Shown here in pieces: positions 17,444 through 25,889 of a DNA stretch of 40,132 bases (positions within the stretch are counted from its first letter, which is position 1; each line of letters begins with the position of its first letter). Origin of the DNA: JACMNW01 sp031402355. Its GTDB lineage: Bacteria > Pseudomonadota > Alphaproteobacteria > Rhodobacterales > Rhodobacteraceae. The notes beneath the pieces were generated by a model, which was given only the letters and a program-made list of their open reading frames with translations, was not told the origin of the DNA and searched no databases. The stretch lies in assembly GCA_031402355.1 (NCBI GenBank), contig JANNSG010000140.1, positions 1 to 40,132 on the forward strand, given 5' to 3'. The position numbers and the translations under genes are program-made.

Positions 17444-18457
17444 ATGCGCAAGGTTTTCATCACCGGAACCGCCGGGTTCATCGGCTATCATCTGGCGAAA
17501 CTGCTGCTGGATGAGGGCTTTACCGTTCACGGCTATGACGGCATGACCGACTATTATGATGTGACCCTGAAACACCGCCGCCACGCGATGCTGGCCCAGA
17601 CGCCCAACTTTCACGCGACTGAGGGAATGCTGGAAAACCACGTTCTGCTGGATGAAACCATCGACCAGTTTGCCCCCGATGTGATCATCCACCTCGCCGC
17701 TCAGGCCGGGGTGCGCTACTCCCTTGAAAACCCCCGCGCCTATGTGGATAGCAACGTGACTGGCACGTTCAACGTGATGGAGGCCGCTCGTCGTAATGCC
17801 GTGCAGCACCTGCTGATGGCCTCTACCTCGTCGGTCTATGGTGCCAATGAAAAGATGCCCTTTGCCGAAACCGACAAGGCCGATGGCCAGCTTACCATCT
17901 ACGCCGCAACCAAAAAAGCGACTGAGTCGATGAGCCACGCCTATGCCCACCTGTGGAACCTGCCGACAACGATGTTCAGGTTTTTCACCGTCTACGGCAC
18001 ATGGGGGCGCCCCGATCTGGCCTATTTCAAATTCGTCGATGCCATTTTGAACGATCGCCCGATTGATATTTATAACCACGGTGAGTTGTGGCGCGATTTC
18101 ACATCCGTTGACGATCTGGTGCGCGGTATCCGCCTGCTGATCGACGCTGTTCCCGTGCGGCCCTTGCCAGGTGAAGGGGTAGCAGAGGGCGACAGCCTGA
18201 GCCCCGACGCCCCCTGGCGCGTGGTCAATATCGGCAATTCCGACAAAGTGCGCCTCTTGGATTTCGTCGAGGTGATCGAGGATGTCCTGGGCAAGAAAGC
18301 CATCCGCAACTACATGCCGATGCAGATGGGCGATGTGCCGGCGACTTGGGCCGATGCGGGGCTGTTGCAGCGGCTGACGGGGTATAGGCCACAGACGAAT
18401 TTGCGCGACGGGATGGTCAAGTTTGTGGCCTGGTACCGCGAGTATTATGGGACGTAG
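17444..18457 (+). CDS. NAD-dependent epimerase, UDP-glucuronate 4-epimerase type
   Basis: The ATG at 17444 follows AGAGGGG and gives 337 aa; an upstream in-frame start (17396) has no such signal. It is an extended SDR with FITGTAGFIGYHLA at the N-terminus, STSSVYG, the active-site YAATKKA (Y-x3-K) and VRYSLENPRAYVDSNVTGTFN. The last is typical of UDP-glucuronate 4-epimerases (UDP-GlcA to UDP-GalA) in polysaccharide synthesis. RFFTVYGTWGRPDLAY supports the same subgroup. It is not obviously linked to its neighbours: the anthranilate operon ends 60 bp upstream and cyanophycin genes follow after 275 bp. Confidence 0.85.
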   Translation: MRKVFITGTAGFIGYHLAKLLLDEGFTVHGYDGMTDYYDVTLKHRRHAMLAQTPNFHATEGMLENHVLLDETIDQFAPDVIIHLAAQAGVRYSLENPRAYVDSNVTGTFNVMEAARRNAVQHLLMASTSSVYGANEKMPFAETDKADGQLTIYAATKKATESMSHAYAHLWNLPTTMFRFFTVYGTWGRPDLAYFKFVDAILNDRPIDIYNHGELWRDFTSVDDLVRGIRLLIDAVPVRPLPGEGVAEGDSLSPDAPWRVVNIGNSDKVRLLDFVEVIEDVLGKKAIRNYMPMQMGDVPATWADAGLLQRLTGYRPQTNLRDGMVKFVAWYREYYGT

Positions 18458-18732
18458 GGGGAAAGGGTCAATTCGGCCTTTGCCCTCAGGATCAAATTGG
18501 CAAGACTGAAACCCGTGTCCTGCCCGACCGGACTGCAGGTCCGCCCAAAAACAAGAGTTGTGGACCAGTGGTCGGCCTGTTTAAGGTCACGAGATGGGGC
18601 TGCGTCGCTGTGCGACACCAAAGGCAGCCTGCGATCTTGAACTTGCGTCGCCTTGCGACGGTTTTCTGGGGGGTGGGGGTGGTCGTCAAACCGGCACCAT
18701 GGCCGGAAAATAGCGGAAAGAACACTGAACTC
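18458..18732. other. 275-bp stretch with no recognised gene
   Basis: I see no supported gene here. A minus-strand frame is open through the whole stretch but has no recognisable domain or ribosome binding site. The cyanophycinase frame extends upstream to 18568, but family similarity starts only after 18733. It may hold the promoter of the cyanophycin genes, or a decayed or dispersed intergenic element. Confidence 0.35.
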
Positions 18733-19623
18733 ATGTGCCCTGCCAAACTGGACCAAACGGAAGAACGCGGCTTCATCATCCCGATAGGCGGAGGCGAGGA
18801 CCGGACCAAAGACAGGCATATCCATCGCCGCTTTGTCGACCTGTCCGGCGGCGCGGGTGCCGATATCGTAGTGATCCCGACCGCGTCGCAACTGGAAACC
18901 ACCGGGGCCGATTACAACCGGATCTTCCGCGATCTGGGGGCGGGGCAGGTCGAGTTTCTGCCGATCACCAGCCGGGCCGACTGTGACGACCCGAAATATG
19001 TGGCGATGCTGGAGCGTGCGACTGGGATTTTCATCACCGGTGGCAATCAGTTGCGGCTATCTACCATTCTGGGCGGCACCGCGATTGCGCAGACCATCCG
19101 GCGGCGCAATGCGGCCGGGGCGGCGGTGGCGGGCACTTCGGCAGGGGCCTCGATCATGTCGGAACATATGATCGGCGGCGGGCAAAGCAATGTGGGGCCA
19201 GTGGAGGGGGCGGTGACGCTGGCGCCGGGTCTGGGGCTGACCAATGCGGTGATCATTGATCAGCATTTCACCCAGAGGAACCGGCTGGGGCGGCTGCTGA
19301 CCGCGTCATCGTTCAATCCGTTCCTGATCGGGCTGGGCATTGATGAGGACACGGCGGCCTTTATTGGCCCGGACAACGTGCTTGAGGTGGTGGGGTCGGG
19401 CACCGTCACCGTGGTGGATGCAGGCCAGATGACGCATTCGTCAATGTGGAATGCGCGGCCGGGGCAAGCATTGAGCCTGCTGGGCTTGCGCGTGGATGTG
19501 ATGGGCGAAGGCTGCCGCTATGATCTGAAGACCCGCAAATCCTTTCCGCCCGAGGCGGAACTGGGGTTGGGGCAGTTGGCGGCGGAAGATCTTGCCGCAG
19601 AAGACGGGACCAAGGATATCTGA
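18733..19623 (+). CDS. cphB: Cyanophycinase
   Basis: I chose the ATG at 18733 because the recognisable family start (FIIPIGGGEDRTKD) lies just after it; this gives 296 aa. It is a peptidase family S51 enzyme with nucleophile S136 in AGTSAGASIMSE and the preceding IFITGGNQLRLS block. Cyanophycinase cuts cyanophycin (multi-L-arginyl-poly-L-aspartate) to beta-Asp-Arg dipeptides. The cyanophycin synthetase gene begins 57 bp downstream on the same strand, so polymer synthesis and breakdown are encoded together. No signal peptide is visible, so it should act in the cytoplasm. Confidence 0.93.
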   Translation: MCPAKLDQTEERGFIIPIGGGEDRTKDRHIHRRFVDLSGGAGADIVVIPTASQLETTGADYNRIFRDLGAGQVEFLPITSRADCDDPKYVAMLERATGIFITGGNQLRLSTILGGTAIAQTIRRRNAAGAAVAGTSAGASIMSEHMIGGGQSNVGPVEGAVTLAPGLGLTNAVIIDQHFTQRNRLGRLLTASSFNPFLIGLGIDEDTAAFIGPDNVLEVVGSGTVTVVDAGQMTHSSMWNARPGQALSLLGLRVDVMGEGCRYDLKTRKSFPPEAELGLGQLAAEDLAAEDGTKDI

Positions 19624-19679
19624 ATGAAACACCGGTGCGGGGGCGCAGATCGCCGCACCACAAGGGGAGTTATGCCGCG

Positions 19680-22481
19680 ATGAGGATCGTCTCGACCAAT
19701 GTCTATGTCGGCCCCAATGTCTGGGCCAGTTTCCCCCTTATCCGGCATGTGATCGATCTGGGCGTGCTGGAGGACTGGCCGTCTGTCAAGCTGGGGACGG
19801 GGTTCATTGACGCATTGGTGGCGGCCTTGCCGGGGCTTGGCGAACACGGCTGTTCCTACCGGGTGGAGGGCGGTTTTATTCGTCGTTTGCGCGAGGATGA
19901 AGGCACCTGGATGGGCCATATTCTGGAACACTGCGCGCTGGAAATTCAGGGCGAGGCGGGGTCGGATGTCAGCTTCGGGCGCACGCGGTCTACTGGTGTT
20001 CCGGGGCACTACAACATGGTTTTCGCCTATAAGCAGCGCGATGTGGGGTTGGATGCCTGCCAGCTTGCGATGCGGCTGCTCATGCATATCCTGCCTGACC
20101 ACGTCAAAGTCATGTTGGACTATGACTTTGACCCCGAGTTCGACTTTGCAGCAGAACTGAAAAGCTTCGTGCTGTCGGCGCAGCGGCGCGAGTTGGGGCC
20201 TTCGACCGCCAGTCTGGTCAAGGCAGCGGAAGACCGCGATATTCCTTGGCTGCGGTTGAACGATTATTCGCTGGTGCAGTTCGGCCATGGCAAATACCAA
20301 AAACGGATCATGGCCACGATCACCTCTGAAACCCGCTGCATCGGGGTGGAAATCGCGGGCGACAAGTCGGAAACCTCGACTTTGCTGAATGATCTGGGCC
20401 TGCCGGTGCCCAAGCAGTTGATCGTCTACAGCGCCAAAGAGGCCGCGCGGGCGGCAAAGCGCATCGGATTTCCTGTGGTGGTGAAGCCGCTGGATGCCAA
20501 CCACGGGCGCGGCGTGTCGATCAATCTGATGAGCGAAGAACAGGTTGAAGTGGCGCATGCCGAGGCCTATGCGCAGGGCAAAACCTCGGCAGTCATTGTC
20601 GAAAGCTTTATCACTGGGTTCGATCACCGGATGCTGGTGGTCAACGGTGTGCTGGAGGCGGCGGCCAAGCGGGTGCCGGGGCATGTGATCGGCGACGGGG
20701 TGATGACGATTGCGCAACTGGTGGACGAGGTGAACAAGGATCCCCGGCGCGGCATCGGTCACCAGAAGGTGTTGACCAATCTGGAGCTGGATTTTCAGGC
20801 CGAACGGCTGATGACCGAGGCCGGGGTTACGGCGGAGACCGTGCTTGAGGCGGGGCGGCTGTTCTATCTGCGATCGACTGCCAACCTTTCGACCGGGGGC
20901 ACGGCGATTGATGTGACGGATACGGTGCATCCTGACAACCGCGATATGGCGGAACGCGCGGTGGTAGCGATTGGGCTGGATGTGGGCGGCGTCGATTTTC
21001 TGATCGACGATATCACCAAATCCTACAAGGACATCGGCGGGGCGATTGTGGAGGTGAACGCGGCACCGGGGTTCCGGATGCATGTGTCTCCATCTGAAGG
21101 CACGCCGCGCGATGTGTCGGGCAAGGTGATGGAGATGCTGTTTCCGCTAGGCTCCAAGGCGCGGATTCCGATTGCGGCGATCACCGGCACCAATGGCAAG
21201 ACCACCACCAGCCGGATGCTGGCGCATATCATGAAGTCCTGCGGACACCGGGTTGGATTGACCTCGACCGACGGGGTTTATGTCGATGGCAAAGTGACGG
21301 TGAAGGGCGACATGACCGGGCCCACCTCGGCGCAGATGGTGCTGCGCGATCCGTCGGTGGATTTCGCGGTGATGGAGACGGCGCGGGGCGGCATCGTGCG
21401 GGCGGGGCTTGGCTACCGGCGGTCCGATGTGGCGGCCTGCCTGAACGTGACCGAAGATCACATGGGGCTCGGCGGTATCAACACGCTGGAGGAAATGGCC
21501 AAGATCAAGCGGGTCGTAGTGGAAAGTGCCACCGAAACCGTGGTGCTGAATGCCGATGACATCCATTGCCTGCGGATGGCGGATTATGTGCATGCCAAGA
21601 CCATCTGCTATGCCACGATGAATTCGGATCATGCTTTGGTGAAAGAGCACATCCGGGCCGGAGGGCGCGCCGTGGTGCTGGAGCGCGGCATGAACGGCGA
21701 CATGATCACCATCTACAACAACGGCACACATCTGCCGGTTCTGTGGTCGCATCTGATCCCGGCGACGCTTGAAGGCAAGGCCGCCTATAACGTGCAGAAC
21801 GCGATGTTTGCCGCCGCCATGGCGTTCAGTTTCGGGGTGGATCTTGACAATATCCGGCACGGGTTGCGCACGTTCGACACCTCGTTCTTTCAGGTGCCGG
21901 GGCGGACAAACGTGTTTGACGAGCATGCTTTCAAAGTCATTCTGGATTACGCCCATAACCCGGCGGCATTCACTGCCCTTTCCGGGCTGGTGGATCAGCT
22001 TGATGTGGCGGGCAAGCGGATTTTCGTGCTGTCGGTGCCGGGGGATCGTAGGGACGAGGATGTGGCGACGGCGGCGCGCATTCTGGCCAAGCATTTCGAT
22101 GTGTTCATCTGCAAGGCCGATGACAACCGGCGCGGGCGCGGGCATGACGAGATCCCGCAACTGATGAAGGCGGCGCTGATGGCCAATGGGGTGGCGAAGG
22201 ACGCCATTCATATCGTGCCTGATGAGACCGAGGCGGTGCAGACCGGGCTGAACATGGCAGCAGAAGGCGATCTTTTGGTGATCAACGGCGATGATACGGT
22301 GCGTTGCTGGAAGCAGATCATCTATTTCAAGGACCCGAACCGGGCGGAACCCGTCGTTGCCACCACCAAACCGCGCCCGGTGGTGGCGGGGATGGAAGAC
22401 CTGATCACCGATGCCGATACCCTGATCCGGGATGAACGCGGCGTGCGTCTTGCACGCGGATCAGGTGAAGGCGGCGATTGA
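19680..22481 (+). CDS. cphA: Cyanophycin synthetase
   Basis: The ATG at 19680 gives 933 aa and fits the family start RIVSTNVYVGPN. The three-part CphA architecture is complete. An N-terminal domain runs to about 210 (QFGHGKYQKRIM around 200-210). An ATP-grasp domain spans about 215-480 (AGDKSETSTLLNDLGLPVPK, later VEVNAAPGFRMH). A C-terminal Mur-ligase domain follows, with P-loop G503-TNGK507-TTTSR. It polymerises Asp and Arg into cyanophycin using ATP, a nitrogen and carbon reserve in the cytoplasm. An RBS-like AAGGGGAG at 19662 precedes a 3-codon ORF (ATG CCG CGA TGA, 19672-19683) whose stop overlaps the cphA start. Confidence 0.95.
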   Translation: MRIVSTNVYVGPNVWASFPLIRHVIDLGVLEDWPSVKLGTGFIDALVAALPGLGEHGCSYRVEGGFIRRLREDEGTWMGHILEHCALEIQGEAGSDVSFGRTRSTGVPGHYNMVFAYKQRDVGLDACQLAMRLLMHILPDHVKVMLDYDFDPEFDFAAELKSFVLSAQRRELGPSTASLVKAAEDRDIPWLRLNDYSLVQFGHGKYQKRIMATITSETRCIGVEIAGDKSETSTLLNDLGLPVPKQLIVYSAKEAARAAKRIGFPVVVKPLDANHGRGVSINLMSEEQVEVAHAEAYAQGKTSAVIVESFITGFDHRMLVVNGVLEAAAKRVPGHVIGDGVMTIAQLVDEVNKDPRRGIGHQKVLTNLELDFQAERLMTEAGVTAETVLEAGRLFYLRSTANLSTGGTAIDVTDTVHPDNRDMAERAVVAIGLDVGGVDFLIDDITKSYKDIGGAIVEVNAAPGFRMHVSPSEGTPRDVSGKVMEMLFPLGSKARIPIAAITGTNGKTTTSRMLAHIMKSCGHRVGLTSTDGVYVDGKVTVKGDMTGPTSAQMVLRDPSVDFAVMETARGGIVRAGLGYRRSDVAACLNVTEDHMGLGGINTLEEMAKIKRVVVESATETVVLNADDIHCLRMADYVHAKTICYATMNSDHALVKEHIRAGGRAVVLERGMNGDMITIYNNGTHLPVLWSHLIPATLEGKAAYNVQNAMFAAAMAFSFGVDLDNIRHGLRTFDTSFFQVPGRTNVFDEHAFKVILDYAHNPAAFTALSGLVDQLDVAGKRIFVLSVPGDRRDEDVATAARILAKHFDVFICKADDNRRGRGHDEIPQLMKAALMANGVAKDAIHIVPDETEAVQTGLNMAAEGDLLVINGDDTVRCWKQIIYFKDPNRAEPVVATTKPRPVVAGMEDLITDADTLIRDERGVRLARGSGEGGD

Positions 22482-22488
22482 CCGGGAC

Positions 22489-24219
22489 ATGAGCGCGGAT
22501 GTCCCGGACGATGTGGAGGTGCAGATTGCCTCATCCGCCGCCTTGCGGACGGGTGATGCGCGGCGGCTGACCGGGCCTGGGCTGATGTGGGACCGGGCGG
22601 GGGCGGTGCTAGAAGCGGAATTCACCGATTTCAAACCCGATCGGGTGGCAGCCCTTTGGCGCCATCATGCGCGCCGGGTACTGGACGCGGTGGGATGGTC
22701 GGGCGAAGATTGTACCGAACGTCACTCTGATGGCGGGATCGCGGTGGCCATTTCGGCCCCGGTGGACCAGCTCTATTCGGCCACGTCGGTCTTGCAGACC
22801 GCCTGGCATTTTGTGGCCGCTGATTTGCTGGAAGCCGAGCGGGGTGATTTCAAGGCGATGATCGGCGATCTTCGGGGCGAGATGGCGCGCGAGGCGGATC
22901 CGGCGCTGGTTGCCCTGACGGATGCCGCCCGCGCGCGGGGTCTGGAGGTTTTGGCGGATGAGGATACGCTGAGCTTTGGCCATGGCAAGCGTTCGAAATC
23001 CTTTGTGATTTCAACTTTGCCGGGGCCAGAGACTGTTGATTGGGACGGTATCAGCAATCTGCCCCTGGGTCTGATCACCGGCACCAATGGCAAGACCACA
23101 ACCACGCGGCTGGCCGTAGCGATGGCGACCGAGGCGGGGCAGGTGGCGGGGCTGACGTCCAGCGACATGGTGCGAGTGGGGGGCACGGTTCTGGAACAGG
23201 GCGATTTTTCCGGCCCCGGCGGTGCGCGGATGCTGCTGCGCGACGGCAGGTTGGAGATCGGATTTCTGGAACTGGCGCGTGGCGGTATCTTGCGGCGGGG
23301 GCTGCCGGTGCGTCAGGCAAAGGCGGCCGTGGTGACCAATGTCGCAGCAGATCATCTGGGCGAATATGGCATCACGACCGTGGCGCAACTGGCCGAGGTG
23401 AAATTTGCCATCAGGCGGGGGCTTGGCCCGGGGGGGGTGCTGATCCTGAACGCCGATGACGCGCCGGTGGTGGCAGAGGCTGCGCAGCAAGGGTTGGCGG
23501 CCTGCTGGTTTTCGCGGGACGCGCAAGCCCCTCAGATCGTGGCAGCTCGGACGGCGGATCAACGCTGCGGGTTTGTCGAAGAGGGAGCGATCTGGCTTTC
23601 GGGCGGGAAGGGTTTGCACCGGGTTATTGCGGTGGCGGATATGCCCATCGCCATGGGCGGGGCGGCAGGGTACAATATTTCCAATGCCTTGGCGGCCGCA
23701 TGCCTCTGCGACGTGTTAGGCGTGGACAGGGCGGCGATAGGGCGGGCTTTGGCCGCGTTTCGATCTGACCCGTTTGACAATCCGGGGCGCTGCAATGAAT
23801 TTCCCCATAATGGTGCAAGGGTTTTCGTTGATTTCGCCCATAATCCGCATTCGATCGCTGCAGTGACAGGCGTGTTGGGCGGTCTTGCCGCCAATCGGCG
23901 CTTTGTCATGATCGCGCATGCCGGCGACCGGTCTGATCAAGACATTCGCGACCTTGCCCAAGGGGCCTGTGCCCTGCGCCCGGATTTTGTGGTGATCACC
24001 GAACTGCCCGGCTATCTGCGTGGGCGCAGTCCGGGCGAGATTCCGGGGCTGCTGCGCGACGAGGTTCTGGCGCAGGGGATGACTGCCACGCAGATCCTCT
24101 ATGCTGATACACCGGCTGACGGGGCGGCAAAGGTGATGGGCCTGCTGCAACCGGGGGATCTGGCACTGTTGCTGGTGCATGCGGACCGCGATGCGATCTT
24201 CAAGATGCTGGGTGCGTAA
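22489..24219 (+). CDS. CphA-like Mur ligase lacking the ATP-grasp domain
   Basis: The start is uncertain: ATG 22489 (576 aa) avoids overlap with cphA; ATG 22432 or GTG 22465 are alternatives. The protein resembles CphA at both ends. A pre-domain ends in LSFGHGKRSKSFV (about 161-173), like QFGHGKYQKRIM of CphA, and a Mur ligase follows with P-loop G198-TNGK202-TTTTR. Only about 31 residues separate the FGHGK and GTNGK motifs here, against about 300 in CphA, so the ATP-grasp domain is missing. FVDFAHNPHSIAAV and LLVHADRDAIFKML mark the Mur C-terminal region. It probably ligates one amino acid or primes or edits cyanophycin with CphA; the role is unproven. It follows cphA directly, on the same strand. 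Confidence 0.85.
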   Translation: MSADVPDDVEVQIASSAALRTGDARRLTGPGLMWDRAGAVLEAEFTDFKPDRVAALWRHHARRVLDAVGWSGEDCTERHSDGGIAVAISAPVDQLYSATSVLQTAWHFVAADLLEAERGDFKAMIGDLRGEMAREADPALVALTDAARARGLEVLADEDTLSFGHGKRSKSFVISTLPGPETVDWDGISNLPLGLITGTNGKTTTTRLAVAMATEAGQVAGLTSSDMVRVGGTVLEQGDFSGPGGARMLLRDGRLEIGFLELARGGILRRGLPVRQAKAAVVTNVAADHLGEYGITTVAQLAEVKFAIRRGLGPGGVLILNADDAPVVAEAAQQGLAACWFSRDAQAPQIVAARTADQRCGFVEEGAIWLSGGKGLHRVIAVADMPIAMGGAAGYNISNALAAACLCDVLGVDRAAIGRALAAFRSDPFDNPGRCNEFPHNGARVFVDFAHNPHSIAAVTGVLGGLAANRRFVMIAHAGDRSDQDIRDLAQGACALRPDFVVITELPGYLRGRSPGEIPGLLRDEVLAQGMTATQILYADTPADGAAKVMGLLQPGDLALLLVHADRDAIFKMLGA

Positions 24220-24284
24220 GCCGAGAGACCGTCTGCGCCCGACTTTCGACGCGCCTGAGAGCGATCAGTCAAAAGAAGGCTGCG

Positions 24285-24426
24285 GTTGGGGGGGGTGATC
24301 TGTAGTGAGCCGACGAAGTGTTCCAAAGTCGACAGGCAGATCTGTTTTGCAGCCCGTGGCGACAGCAGTTTAGGCGCAATGCAGCGTTCCAGTCCAAGCC
24401 CGTCGATCAGAGCAATCAGCATCTGC
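24285..24426 (-). pseudogene. TetR-family regulator, C-terminal remnant
   Basis: On the minus strand, reading from 24426 to about 24285, the peptide LIALIDGLGLERCIAPKLLS followed by PRAAKQICLSTLEHFVGSL looks like the C-terminal ligand-domain end of a TetR/BetI-type repressor. The DNA-binding half is absent: immediately to the right lies the end of a different gene on the opposite strand. The fragment has no start and its stop is unclear. The similarity is from memory of family sequence style and is moderate. Confidence 0.5.
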
Positions 24427-24552
24427 GCGAACACGATCTGGAAACAGTTGGTCAATGACTATGAAAAACCGCCCCTTGACCCCGGCATCAACGAGGCCCT
24501 TGACGCCTTCGTGTTCAAGCGCAAGGCTGAAGGTGGTGCGCCGATCAACTGA
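24427..24552 (+). pseudogene. Trimethylamine methyltransferase (MttB) family, C-terminal remnant
   Basis: The plus-strand peptide NTIWKQLVNDYEKPPLDPGI followed by NEALDAFVFKRKAEGGAPIN, ending in a stop at 24552, matches the C-terminal tail of MttB-family methyltransferases (DYE.PPLDP.IDEAL..F...RK). About 41 codons remain of a ~500-codon gene. The left boundary at about 24427 coincides with the TetR fragment's truncated end. This indicates that a deletion removed the divergent promoter region and the 5' parts of both genes. Confidence 0.65.
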
Positions 24553-24591
24553 CGGTTTGTCAATTTGCGCAATGATAGGACGGTTTGAGAC

Positions 24592-25806
24592 GTGACCAGC
24601 TATAAGAATTCTGAACCCGCACCGCCGATCATGCAAGGCACGCCGCCGCCGCCTGACATGCGCATCCCGATGATCGACTGGGATCGCCCGCCATGGAACC
24701 GCTGGTCGTTTCAGCATGTGCGCGAATTGCTGCCAACGGCTGCCATTCGCCGGGGGGACGTGGTTTCGGTACTGCCTGAGGCCAGCGGCAGTCTTGATGA
24801 CTTCGCCTATTTTGACAGTGACGGGCAAGAGACCCGTTTTTCACAAATGCTGGATGACACCTATACCGATGCGATGTTCGTCTGGAAGGACGGGCGGGTG
24901 CTGCATGAAAGCTATCACAATGGCATGGATGCCCGGCGCCCGCATCTGTTGCAGTCGGTGTCAAAATCCATCACTGCGGCCGCAGCAGGATGCCTGATCG
25001 AAGATGGCTTGCTGGACCCGGCGCGGCTTGTTACCGACTATCTGCCAGAATTGACGCGCACTGCCTGGAAAGGGGCCAGCTTGCAGCAGGTTCTGGACAT
25101 GACGTCGGGCACGCGCTTTACCGAGGAATATACCGTTCGCGACAGTGACGCGGGCAAGATGGATTTTGCGGCGGGCTGGAAGCCTGCGCCGCCGGGTGTC
25201 GATGTGTCAGGCTGGCCAGGTTGCATCTGGGATCAGATGCTTGGGCTGGATAGTGCTGATGCCGTACATGGCGCGCGGTTTTCCTATCGCTCTATCGAGA
25301 CGGATGTTTTGGCCCATGCCATGCAAAGGGTCAGCGGGCAAAGTCTGGCGCAGATCCTGTCGGAGCGGTTGTGGCAGCCTTTGGGCTGCGCGGATGATGC
25401 GAGCATCACCGTGGATCGGACGGGCTACGGTCTGGCCTGCGGCGGGATAAGTGCCACCCTGCGTGATATGGCGCGGTTTGGCCTGATGCTGCTTGCCAAT
25501 GGTCGGGCCGGGGGTCGACAGATTGTACCGGCCGAATGGTGCCACGACATCCGGCATGGCAAACACGGACTTTATGACGCCGATACCTACGAGCACTGGC
25601 CCCGCGGCGCCTATCGCAACCAGTTCTGGGTCGAAGACAGCGCATTGGGCCGACACTATTGTTTGGGCGTGTTCGGGCAAATGGTGATGGTCGCACCGGA
25701 CAGCGGCATGATGGCGGTCAAACTGTCGACCTGGCCGGATTTCGTCGACGACAATTGCGACCGTCTGACCATGGAGGGCCTTCGGGCGGTTGAGAGGGCC
25801 TTCTGA
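24592..25806 (+). CDS. Serine hydrolase, class C beta-lactamase fold
   Basis: This 404-aa protein starts at GTG 24592 with GATAGGA about 11 nt upstream; the ATG at 24631 is an alternative. It has the class C/esterase/6-aminohexanoate-dimer-hydrolase fold: S122-V-S-K125 (SxxK) in LLQSVSKSITAAAAG and Y232 in FSYRSIETD, taking the YxN position with R-S instead of S-N. GGISATLRDMARFGLMLL is typical of the family. No clear signal peptide is visible. Such proteins hydrolyse amides, esters or D-amino-acid peptides; the substrate is unknown. It follows a deletion scar. The next gene has its own operator, so co-regulation is uncertain. Confidence 0.85.
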   Translation: MTSYKNSEPAPPIMQGTPPPPDMRIPMIDWDRPPWNRWSFQHVRELLPTAAIRRGDVVSVLPEASGSLDDFAYFDSDGQETRFSQMLDDTYTDAMFVWKDGRVLHESYHNGMDARRPHLLQSVSKSITAAAAGCLIEDGLLDPARLVTDYLPELTRTAWKGASLQQVLDMTSGTRFTEEYTVRDSDAGKMDFAAGWKPAPPGVDVSGWPGCIWDQMLGLDSADAVHGARFSYRSIETDVLAHAMQRVSGQSLAQILSERLWQPLGCADDASITVDRTGYGLACGGISATLRDMARFGLMLLANGRAGGRQIVPAEWCHDIRHGKHGLYDADTYEHWPRGAYRNQFWVEDSALGRHYCLGVFGQMVMVAPDSGMMAVKLSTWPDFVDDNCDRLTMEGLRAVERAF

Positions 25807-25810
25807 TGGC

Positions 25811-25825
25811 TCTGGTCCTACCAGA
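25811..25825. promoter_or_regulatory. GntR/FadR-type operator, site A (M24 hydrolase gene)
   Basis: TCTGGT-CCT-ACCAGA is a perfect 6+3+6 inverted repeat in the 83-bp gap between the serine hydrolase stop and the M24 gene start, about 65 bp upstream of the latter. The core CTGGT-N3-ACCAG matches the FadR-subfamily pattern TNGTN3ACNA and four other sites in the window. Confidence 0.65.
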
Positions 25826-25889
25826 ATTCGCTTGGCGGGAAACCCCGATTGGTGTTTAGCTTTTTGCAATGACATGCAGGGAGCGCGAC

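Noticed and set aside
16184..18079. Open minus-strand frame of 631 codons
   Set aside because: It runs antisense through the CoA ligase and epimerase genes, both with full motifs, and has no domain-like sequence. It is a shadow of high-GC coding DNA.
18568..18732. N-terminal extension of cyanophycinase by 55 codons
   Set aside because: The extra residues show no family similarity and no signal peptide, and the family start matches just after the ATG at 18733.
19518..21083. Open minus-strand frame of 521 codons
   Set aside because: It is antisense to cyanophycinase and cphA, is rich in His/Arg/Gln as expected of antisense frames, and has no recognisable motif.
21180..23105. Nearly identical ~25-nt stretches near 21180 and 23075
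   Set aside because: Both encode the P-loop GTNGKTT of the two Mur ligase domains. Protein conservation explains the identity, so it is not a separate DNA repeat.
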